DNA from: SAR202 cluster bacterium
GTDB lineage: Bacteria; Chloroflexota; Dehalococcoidia; Lucifugimonadales; Lucifugimonadaceae
Assembly (NCBI GenBank): GCA_008373205.1
Contig: RQOS01000060.1
Location: 1-64,000, forward strand
Direction: 5' to 3'
DNA: 64,000 nucleotides
In this document: piece after piece, positions 1 through 7,937 of the stretch
How the letters are laid out: each line of letters starts with the position of its first letter
Numbering within the stretch: the first letter of the stretch is position 1
Notes under the pieces: model-generated
Databases searched by the model: none
Seen by the model: the letters and a program-made list of their open reading frames with translations, nothing else
Told to the model about the DNA's origin: nothing
Made by a program: the position numbers and the translations under genes

Positions 1-1
1 A

Positions 2-730
2 AATAGTACAGTTACTGAAATGATGAATAGGTTCAAGATATTAGAAAAAGTTGGCGTAAAAAATATATCTGATTTTAATAAAAAGATGAATAAATCTCAT
101 AAAATGTGGAATTTATTAATAGTTATTGATGAATTAGCAGATCTGATGTTACAAGCAGGAAGTGAAATAGAAAGACTAATAGTAAGGCTAGCTCAACTTG
201 GCAGAGCAACAGGTATTCACTTAGTAGTTGCAACACAAAGGCCATCAGTTGATGTAGTAACAGGATTAATTAAGGCTAACTTTCCAAGTAGAGTTTCATT
301 CGCAGTAATGTCTCAAATTGATTCAAGAACAGTACTCGATAGCGTAGGCGCAGAAAAACTTATTGGTAAAGGAGATATGCTATTTAGTCCAATAGATAAC
401 GCCCAAATGAGCAGAATTCAAGGAGTATTTCTAAATGAGGATGACATTGAAAATCTTACTTCTCAATGGAATAGCTATTTTGAGAAATATTCATTAGAAA
501 TGTTAAGATTGCAAGTAGAAGAAAAAAATATAAATAAGGAAATTCAAGGGGACTCTCTATATGATCAAGCCTTAGACTTAAGTTCTCAAAGCAACACATT
601 ATCAACTTCATTGCTTCAAAGAAGATTACGGATTGGTTATCCAAGAGCAGCTAGATTAATGGATGAATTAGAAGAAAATGGTGTTGTAGGACCAGGAGAA
701 GCTGGCAAGCCAAGAAAAATTTTAATTTAG
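2..730 (+). CDS. ftsK: DNA translocase FtsK, C-terminal part (truncated by left window edge)
   Basis: Motor-domain motifs (LLIVIDELADLM, RLAQLGRATGIHLVVATQRPSVDVVTG) and C-terminal gamma winged helix (LLQRRLRIGYPRAARLMDELEENGVVG). Frame is open to the left edge. Confidence 0.93.
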   Translation, partial: NSTVTEMMNRFKILEKVGVKNISDFNKKMNKSHKMWNLLIVIDELADLMLQAGSEIERLIVRLAQLGRATGIHLVVATQRPSVDVVTGLIKANFPSRVSFAVMSQIDSRTVLDSVGAEKLIGKGDMLFSPIDNAQMSRIQGVFLNEDDIENLTSQWNSYFEKYSLEMLRLQVEEKNINKEIQGDSLYDQALDLSSQSNTLSTSLLQRRLRIGYPRAARLMDELEENGVVGPGEAGKPRKILI

Positions 731-2389
731 ATGAATACACAAGATAACAGCATAGAATTAGGGGAAAATTTAAGTAATTGCTTAAATTGTCCCGAAAGTA
801 TAGATAAGACAGATTTTTATCTAAAATATGATGTTTGTCCGTTTTGTAATTTTCATTATTCAATAGATTCTAAAAAAAGAATTCAAATTATATCTGATTC
901 AGGCACATTTAGAGAATTTAATAAAAATATTTCAATAAAAAGACCTGAAAATCTCAAAATTGATGATACTTACAGAAAAAATGTAAAAAAAACCAGAGAA
1001 AGAACAGGTCTAGAGGAAGCTGCAATATCAGGCACTTGTAATATTGGTGGAATTAAAACAGTGGTAATTATTCTTGATTTTGGATTCCTTGGAGGTTCAA
1101 TGGGTTTAATTGTAGGAGAAAAAATTTCAAAAGCTTTTAGTTTTGCTTATAGAAATAACCTTCCAGTAGTATCGATAATTTCAAGCGGAGGTAAAAGAGT
1201 TCAGGAAGGACTATACTCCTTGGTACAAATGATAAAAACTGTAATTTCTACAAAAGATTTGAGAAGAAGAAATTTACCTCATATTACGCTCTTCACTAAC
1301 CCATCAGGAGGACAAGTTTATAGTTCCTTCGCTTCTAGGGCAGATATTAAATTAGGAGAGCCAGGCGCAATTATGGGATTATTTCAATTGGATGAATTAA
1401 TGAATGTAAATGAAGAGGTTTCAAACGTTGATATTTCATCAGAAACTTTTTATGAAAAAGGACTTATAGATAAAGTCGTTTCTAGAAATAACTTAAAAAT
1501 TGAATTATTCACAATACTTGAAAACTTAATGATCGATTATAAGATACCAAAAAAAGTTGATTTATCAGTACCAATACTTAATTCAAATAAAGATAAAAAA
1601 AAGGTTAAAAAAACTATTAATAAAGGTACTCCTAGTTCATCGATATATATTAGTAAATTATTTGATGACTATGTTGAATTGGGACATAAGAGCAAAGAAG
1701 ATTTAATTATTACTGGTCTTGGGAAAATAGCATCTCAACCTGTAGTTATAGTTGCTCAAGACTATAAAAGATCTAATTCCAAAGAAACTGGAAAAATTAC
1801 AATAAAAGATTTATCAAAAATAAATAAATTTATGAATATTTCTGAAGACTTTAATATACCTATAATATTTTTTGTTGATAATAAGGGCATAGATATTTCC
1901 TATGAAAATGAGCTTTTAGGAGTTGGCAATATACTTTCTAAAATCATATTTGATTTGTCTTCCCACAAACAAAATCTGATTAGCATAATAACAGGTGAAG
2001 CGAACTCAGAGGCATCAATTCCATTCTTGTTATCAGATAAAGTCTATATGCTTGAGAATGCGATTTTCATACCAAATAATCAAGACCAAAAAAAAGAATA
2101 TTTGGATGCTACAGATTGTTTAGAAAACAATGCAATTGACTCAATAATACCAGAGCCGCCATTAGGAGCAGCTAAAGGACCTGAAGATATGGCTAGGCTA
2201 ATTAAAATCAGTTTAATTAATGGCTTATCTGAATTAAATCATACTAGCATGAAAAAAACTTTATCAAATCGTAATAAGAAATTTTTAAATGTTGATATGG
2301 GTGAAAATAAATTGCTTTTAACTGTTACAAATGAGATGAAAATTTGGAAGGACGTTTTAGAAGCAAGCTATAGAGCATTTAGAAATTAA
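731..2389 (+). CDS. accDA: Acetyl-CoA carboxylase carboxyltransferase, fused beta-alpha (AccD-AccA) single ORF
   Basis: N-terminal zinc ribbon CxxC...CxxC (CLNC...CPFC) and AccD-like SGGKRVQEG region. Second half is AccA-like (LFDDYVELGHKSKEDLIITGLGKIASQPVVIVAQ ... EPPLGAAKGPEDMA). Confidence 0.8.
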   Translation: MNTQDNSIELGENLSNCLNCPESIDKTDFYLKYDVCPFCNFHYSIDSKKRIQIISDSGTFREFNKNISIKRPENLKIDDTYRKNVKKTRERTGLEEAAISGTCNIGGIKTVVIILDFGFLGGSMGLIVGEKISKAFSFAYRNNLPVVSIISSGGKRVQEGLYSLVQMIKTVISTKDLRRRNLPHITLFTNPSGGQVYSSFASRADIKLGEPGAIMGLFQLDELMNVNEEVSNVDISSETFYEKGLIDKVVSRNNLKIELFTILENLMIDYKIPKKVDLSVPILNSNKDKKKVKKTINKGTPSSSIYISKLFDDYVELGHKSKEDLIITGLGKIASQPVVIVAQDYKRSNSKETGKITIKDLSKINKFMNISEDFNIPIIFFVDNKGIDISYENELLGVGNILSKIIFDLSSHKQNLISIITGEANSEASIPFLLSDKVYMLENAIFIPNNQDQKKEYLDATDCLENNAIDSIIPEPPLGAAKGPEDMARLIKISLINGLSELNHTSMKKTLSNRNKKFLNVDMGENKLLLTVTNEMKIWKDVLEASYRAFRN

Positions 2390-3162
2390 TTTAAACCTTC
2401 AATAATCCAATCCAAAGCTTCAATAGTTCCATTTTCGATAAATGATTTAGTAGAAAATTTACAAATTTGAAAAAGTTCAGGGACTGAATTACCCATTGCT
2501 ACTGAATAACCAACCGAACTCAACATTTCTATATCATTTAGTCCATCACCAATTGCAAATATTTTAGATTTATCAATATTAAGAAAAGAACAATATTCAT
2601 CTATAGCAATTCCTTTATGGATATCTTTTGGCATAAAGCTAAGATATTTTTCATCACTACTTCCACTAGACGGTACTAGGCTAATTTTAGATATATCAAT
2701 CTTGGAGTTAGAAGAAATATAACCAATAATATCATCATATAAACAAGTAATAATATTAACATTATTATTTGTTTTATTTTTTGATTCATTAGTCATTTGT
2801 TCACCCATCGAACTTGCAAAATAATAAAATCCATTAGAATCAAGTAAATTAAAAACCTGTTCTGCTATAGTTCTATCAATAGATTTATTAAAAATAATCT
2901 CTTTATTTTTAGGGTCAAATATTAGCGCACCATTATCAGATATTTGCGGTGAAGTAAGACCTAATATTTTTGAATATTCATAAACAGAAGAAAATATTCT
3001 CCCAGAGACTAAACTTGTGGGGACAATTTTAGAAATATGCTTAATTCTAAGCACAATTTCTTCTGGAATTTCTTCTTTTTGATTGAGGATAGTGCCATCT
3101 AAATCAAAAAGAGCTGCTGATATCTTAGGAGACTTTAAATGTTTATCTATTTTTATATTCAA
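2386..3162 (-). CDS. HAD-superfamily hydrolase (Cof type)
   Basis: FDLDGTI motif I and GDGLNDIEML motif IV. Confidence 0.88.
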   Translation of the reverse strand: MNIKIDKHLKSPKISAALFDLDGTILNQKEEIPEEIVLRIKHISKIVPTSLVSGRIFSSVYEYSKILGLTSPQISDNGALIFDPKNKEIIFNKSIDRTIAEQVFNLLDSNGFYYFASSMGEQMTNESKNKTNNNVNIITCLYDDIIGYISSNSKIDISKISLVPSSGSSDEKYLSFMPKDIHKGIAIDEYCSFLNIDKSKIFAIGDGLNDIEMLSSVGYSVAMGNSVPELFQICKFSTKSFIENGTIEALDWIIEGLN

Positions 3163-3245
3163 ATTTTTTCCTTATAATTATCGTATGTTATTTAGATATC
3201 TTTTATGATTAAATTTATTTTAAACTATATTTCGAGTATCAAAAC

Positions 3246-4019
3246 ATGGATGAACTAATAATTGCAGGAAAAAAATTCAATTCTAGGTTAATTACAGGAA
3301 CTGGCAAACATAGAAGTTCTGAGGATTTGCTTAGTTCTATAAAAGCATCAGAAACGGAAATGATTACTGTTGCAATCAGAAGAATAAATTTTGATGACCC
3401 TAAAGAGAAAAATTTATTAGATGTTATAGATTGGAACAAGTATAATATTCTTCCAAATACAGCAGGAAGTAAAACCTCAGAAGAAGCAATTTATACAGCA
3501 AATTTAGCAAGAGAAGTTACTGGTTCAAATTGGATAAAAATAGAAGTAATTCCTGATCCTAAATATTTGCTTCCTGACCCAATAGGTACATTGGAAGCAT
3601 GTGAAAAGTTAGTTAAGGACGATTTTATTGTTCTTCCATATATTTCCCCTGACCCAGTACTTGCAAAAAGACTAGAGGATGTAGGCTGTGCTACAGTTAT
3701 GCCATTAGGATCTCCTATAGGATCTGGGAATGGAGTTCTAGCTCTAGAAGAAATCAAAATTATTATTGAGCAAGCAACAGTACCTGTTGTAGTAGATGCA
3801 GGGCTAGGAGTGCCATCAGAGGCATCAGTGGTTATGGAAAATGGAGCTGATGCAGTTTTAGTAAACAGTGCAATTGCAGGGGCTAAAGATCCAGAACAAA
3901 TGGCAGAAGCTTTCAAATTAGGAGTTAAAGCTGGAAGAAAAGCTTATCTTTCAGGTAGAATTCCTATTACTAATCACGCCAATCCAAGCAGTCCACAAGA
4001 TAATATTAGTAAATCATAA
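3246..4019 (+). CDS. thiG: Thiazole synthase ThiG
   Basis: LITGTGK...TVAIRR..., [36 protein letters not shown]. Confidence 0.95.
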   Translation: MDELIIAGKKFNSRLITGTGKHRSSEDLLSSIKASETEMITVAIRRINFDDPKEKNLLDVIDWNKYNILPNTAGSKTSEEAIYTANLAREVTGSNWIKIEVIPDPKYLLPDPIGTLEACEKLVKDDFIVLPYISPDPVLAKRLEDVGCATVMPLGSPIGSGNGVLALEEIKIIIEQATVPVVVDAGLGVPSEASVVMENGADAVLVNSAIAGAKDPEQMAEAFKLGVKAGRKAYLSGRIPITNHANPSSPQDNISKS

Positions 4020-4024
4020 TAAAC

Positions 4025-4645
4025 ATGCTTATTTATGTAACAGACATAAATAAATTTTCAAATGAAAAAGTTTTTATTGAAAATATAATCTCAGCATCAG
4101 AATGCGGAGTTAAATACATTCAATTAAGATTTAATAAACCAAAAGATTTGGATACAAAAAAAATAAGTTCGATCATTTCTAAAAAAATAGATAATAAAAA
4201 AACTAAAATAATAGTCAACGAAAATATAGATATATCAACGAACATAAAATCTTTTGGCTTTCATATTAGTTCTAAAAATAATATCTCCGGAAAAGAAGTA
4301 AAAGATAGAACTAAAGTAAGTTGGGTTTCTAAAGCCGTTCATAGTGAAGATGACATAATAAATTCAAATAAAGATGAGATGATTGACTCATATATTCTAG
4401 GTACTCTTTTCAGTTCAAATAGCCATCCTGGTGGAAGTTTTATAGGGATTGAAAAATTTAATGAACTAACTAAATTATCAACGAAACCAGTCATAGCAAT
4501 TGGGGGCATTGATGAAAAAAATGCAAATTTAGTTCATAAATCAGGTGCTTCAGGCATTGCTGTAATAAGTGCTATTGCATATTCTAAAAACATTAGTACA
4601 ACTTTAGATTTAATAGATAATAAGAATGATAAATATATTCCTTAA
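4025..4645 (+). CDS. thiE: Thiamine phosphate synthase ThiE/TenI-like
   Basis: VKYIQLR, GTLFSSNSHPG, KPVIAIGGIDEKNA motifs; between thiG and thiS. Confidence 0.85.
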   Translation: MLIYVTDINKFSNEKVFIENIISASECGVKYIQLRFNKPKDLDTKKISSIISKKIDNKKTKIIVNENIDISTNIKSFGFHISSKNNISGKEVKDRTKVSWVSKAVHSEDDIINSNKDEMIDSYILGTLFSSNSHPGGSFIGIEKFNELTKLSTKPVIAIGGIDEKNANLVHKSGASGIAVISAIAYSKNISTTLDLIDNKNDKYIP

Positions 4646-4829
4646 CGGAAAAGAAACTAAATTGGATAAATCGATTTCCATAAGTGAATTCCTAGAATCT
4701 CAAAATTTGGATAGCAAAATGATAGCTGTTGCTATAAACATGAAAATTATTCATAAAAATGAATACGACAAAACAATTTTATTAGAAAGTGATAAGGTTG
4801 AAATTGTTAGACCTGTTGGTGGAGGATAA
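4626..4829 (+). CDS. thiS: Sulfur carrier protein ThiS
   Basis: 67-aa beta-grasp-like protein ending in ...RPVGGG; overlaps thiE. Confidence 0.9.
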   Translation: MINIFLNGKETKLDKSISISEFLESQNLDSKMIAVAINMKIIHKNEYDKTILLESDKVEIVRPVGGG

Positions 4830-4832
4830 AGC

Positions 4833-5537
4833 TTACTCTACTACGCAAACTACTCCATAGTTACCCGTATCAGCATCACCACTGTACAAAGACCTGTATG
4901 TGAAACAACCTGGTACTGAGAATTCTCTACCGTAAGTCCATTGTTCAGGTTTTTTATCAAATGGGCCCTTATTAAATGCTCCAGAGTCCCAATCATCATC
5001 TTGATCTGAGTCTGCAGTTGATGAACTTGCTGCTCCTTTAGGATTGAGCCAATTTACTGTTGTTCCTGCCTTAACTTTAACTGTTTGAGGATCCATTACT
5101 CCTCCTTGACCAATACTGATTTCTACTATACCTTCTAATACTGGCCCATCTGGCATTTCAACTTCAATTTTTTCCTCTTCAACTTCACATGTTGAACCAA
5201 TACATGCAGCCTCTCCACCAGCTTCAGCAGTTGCAGTAAGAGATATAGAAACAGCCTGAGCTGATGCAGCTGCGTCTTTACCCACAGCTTGAGCTGCAGC
5301 TGTAAATGAATTTTCACACTCAGTTACCCATTTTTCTTTATCAGCATCTGAAAGGGTACTATACACTATGCCTTGTTCAGCTGTACATTCTGTAACTTCT
5401 GCAACAGCGGTAGCAGTAGCGTTTCCTAGCATATTTTCTGCTGTTTGAGTTTGAACAATATTAGTATATGAAAGATAGTCATCTCCTCCACATGCAAAGG
5501 ATAGTGCTATCAAACCAGCTAAAAATATTTTCATCAT
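4833..5537 (-). CDS. Lipoprotein with cupredoxin-like C-terminal domain, no histidine residues
   Basis: Signal peptide/lipobox (LIALSFACGG). C-terminal VEISIGQGGVMDPQTVKVKAGTTVNWLNPKG...REFSVPGCFTYRSLYSGD...YGVVCVVE follows a plastocyanin-type pattern. Confidence 0.6.
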   Translation of the reverse strand: MMKIFLAGLIALSFACGGDDYLSYTNIVQTQTAENMLGNATATAVAEVTECTAEQGIVYSTLSDADKEKWVTECENSFTAAAQAVGKDAAASAQAVSISLTATAEAGGEAACIGSTCEVEEEKIEVEMPDGPVLEGIVEISIGQGGVMDPQTVKVKAGTTVNWLNPKGAASSSTADSDQDDDWDSGAFNKGPFDKKPEQWTYGREFSVPGCFTYRSLYSGDADTGNYGVVCVVE

Positions 5538-5547
5538 ATATAACCTC

Positions 5548-6837
5548 TTAATCTACCTGTCTTAATCTTGGATCTAACCTATCTCTTAACCAGTCTCCTA
5601 AAAAGTTCAAAGCTAAAACAACTAGAAATATTGCTCCACCAGGTACAAGTACTTGATGAGGAGCTATTGCTAAATAGTCTCTTCCTTCATTAGTCATAAC
5701 ACCCCAAGCTGGAGTTGGTGGTTGAATACCTGCTCCAACGAAACTTAGTACTGATTCAGCAAGAATTAGTGCACTTGTATTTAGCGTTGCAACAACTACA
5801 GCAGTGTTTAACACACCAGGAAGTATGTGCCTATATAAAATTCTAAATGTAGTAGCACCATTAACTTTAGCACTAGCAACAAAATCTAATTCACGAATAA
5901 TTAGAGTTTGAGCTCTTATCACCCTTACAAATCCCGCCCATGCAATCAGAGCCAAAACACCCATTAGCACAGTCAATCCTCTTCCAAATATAAGTGTTAC
6001 TACTAAAGCTACCATCAAGAATGGTAGTGCATTCCATATATCAACAAATCTTGTAATAGATTCATCTATTAGCCAAGGACTAAGAACTGAAATTCTTTTC
6101 TTTTTACCCTTATAAGTTATATTGAAACCTATATTTGGCTCATAGCGTGTTGCAGTATAACCAGCAATTAGCCCAAGAGCAACTCCAATTGTCATTCCCG
6201 CAACTAAAGATATACCCACCACCATCATTGAGATTTGAGCACCATGTAATAATCTGCTAAAAACATCTCTTCCAACATGATCAGCTCCAAGAAAATGGTA
6301 ACCTGATGGCCAAGCATCCATAAGTTTAGTATCAATTCTAATAACTTGAAGGTCTAAATAAATATTATCGTTCTGTCCATCAAATATATCTTCATTTGTA
6401 GTGATTTCAAAAGTTAATAATTCTTCATCTTGACCAATGGTATTGAATAATATGTCAGGAGTACTAGGACTATCTTCATTCCAGGCAATTTCATCATTAA
6501 GAAAACCATTGCCATTGATGTCAAACATTCTGTTATCAGTCGGCAGCTCATAAGTAGCTATAAATGTAGATCCAGCTGCAATACTTGAATCAGTTAAATC
6601 TATTCCACCCTTAGGTTTAGTTGGAAATGTAATATCTACTATACCAGGAGAACTATGCCTTGCTCTAACATCCCCGATATCTCTTTCATATGGCGCAACA
6701 GTTGGTCCGATTATTGCGGCAATAATTAAAACAATAAGTATTACTGCAGGAAAGACAGGATATCTTCTTAAGAATCTCCAAATTGAACTTCCTATATTTA
6801 ATGGATTCATTAAGGCATTTGATGTTTCAGTTGTCAC
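5548..6837 (-). CDS. ABC transporter permease, DppC/OppC family, with large extracytoplasmic insertion
   Basis: FLGADHVGRDVFSRLLHGAQISM and EAA-like loop SAKVNGATTFRILYRHILPGVLNT; multiple TM segments. Confidence 0.9.
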   Translation of the reverse strand: MTTETSNALMNPLNIGSSIWRFLRRYPVFPAVILIVLIIAAIIGPTVAPYERDIGDVRARHSSPGIVDITFPTKPKGGIDLTDSSIAAGSTFIATYELPTDNRMFDINGNGFLNDEIAWNEDSPSTPDILFNTIGQDEELLTFEITTNEDIFDGQNDNIYLDLQVIRIDTKLMDAWPSGYHFLGADHVGRDVFSRLLHGAQISMMVVGISLVAGMTIGVALGLIAGYTATRYEPNIGFNITYKGKKKRISVLSPWLIDESITRFVDIWNALPFLMVALVVTLIFGRGLTVLMGVLALIAWAGFVRVIRAQTLIIRELDFVASAKVNGATTFRILYRHILPGVLNTAVVVATLNTSALILAESVLSFVGAGIQPPTPAWGVMTNEGRDYLAIAPHQVLVPGGAIFLVVLALNFLGDWLRDRLDPRLRQVD

Positions 6838-6852
6838 TTACAATACTCCTTA

Positions 6853-7806
6853 TTAATTTAATCGAACTCTTGGATCAATGATTGTATAGGCAATATCTGC
6901 GATAGTAGCAAATACTAGATAAATAAGTATAAAGACAAATACTGTCCCCAATAGAAGAGGAAAGTCATTATCGTTAACAGCTCTGTAAAGAGCATCATAT
7001 CCAATTCCAGGCCAAGAGAAAACTATTTCTACAACCAAGGCTCCGTTTAACCATCCAGAAAATATCAAAAGTGCACTTGTTACAGGTGCAATTAAAGCGT
7101 TTCTCAAAGCATGTTTAAAAATTACTGTTGAAAATCCCACTCCTTTAGCTCTTGCAAGCCTAATATATTCTGAATCCAATATCTCCAACATTGAAGATCT
7201 AGTAAGCCTCATCAATGCTGCAGCAGCTCCCCATCCAAGAGCAATACATGGCAAAATATAATCTTTGTAATCAAATTCAGGTTTTCTACCTCCAGCTGGT
7301 AGCAAAGGGTCTCCATTAATAGTTATCCATTGATTAAATACATAAATAAGCACTAATCCTGTCACAAATGGCGGGGCTGCTTGACCGACTAGAGCAACTC
7401 CTCTAGCAACATAATCCCAAAAAGAACCTCTAAATACAGCAGCTACCACTCCAGTTGGAATACCCAGCAAAATTGCAAATACCCATCCTCCTAACGCAAG
7501 TTCTAACGTAGCAGGAATTTTAGCAGCAATAATATCTGTTACTGCCTGTTGACGAGCAAGAGAAATTCCTAGATCCCCCCTTACAGTTCTACCTATCCAT
7601 TCAGCGTATCTTTGGTGAAAAGGTTTATTCATTCCCAATCTTTCACCTAACTTATCCCATTGTTCTTGGGTAATTCCATTACCACTGTCTGGTACAAATA
7701 ATAACCTTGGATCATTATGAAAATTTGTTAATGTAAATACTGCTAATGTGGCACCTATAATAGATATAATTGATGAAAAAAATCTGCCAAATAAAAATCG
7801 TAGCAT
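6853..7806 (-). CDS. ABC transporter permease, DppB/OppB family
   Basis: N-terminal GDLGISL, EYIRLARAKGVGFSTVIFKHALRNALIAPVT motif. Confidence 0.93.
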   Translation of the reverse strand: MLRFLFGRFFSSIISIIGATLAVFTLTNFHNDPRLLFVPDSGNGITQEQWDKLGERLGMNKPFHQRYAEWIGRTVRGDLGISLARQQAVTDIIAAKIPATLELALGGWVFAILLGIPTGVVAAVFRGSFWDYVARGVALVGQAAPPFVTGLVLIYVFNQWITINGDPLLPAGGRKPEFDYKDYILPCIALGWGAAAALMRLTRSSMLEILDSEYIRLARAKGVGFSTVIFKHALRNALIAPVTSALLIFSGWLNGALVVEIVFSWPGIGYDALYRAVNDNDFPLLLGTVFVFILIYLVFATIADIAYTIIDPRVRLN

Positions 7807-7861
7807 TAGTGTCTCTCTTAAATATTTTTTTAGTTCATAAACTTATTGTTTTGATGGTATA

Positions 7862-7901
7862 AAAAAAGTGGGAAGAAATAAAGCATTCTTCCCACTTTTT
7901 T
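7862..7901 (-). terminator. Intrinsic terminator-like hairpin between SBP gene and downstream permease genes
   Basis: Perfect 10-bp stem gtgggaagaa (7868-7877) / ttcttcccac (7886-7895), 8-nt loop, flanked by A6/T6, so it could act on either strand. Confidence 0.85.
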
Positions 7902-7937
7902 CAACAAATTGACAAATTTATCAATTTACCCAAAGTA

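Noticed and set aside
3491-3916. 141-aa minus-strand ORF
   Set aside because: Fully antisense to thiG, which has clear family motifs; composition is typical of a shadow ORF.
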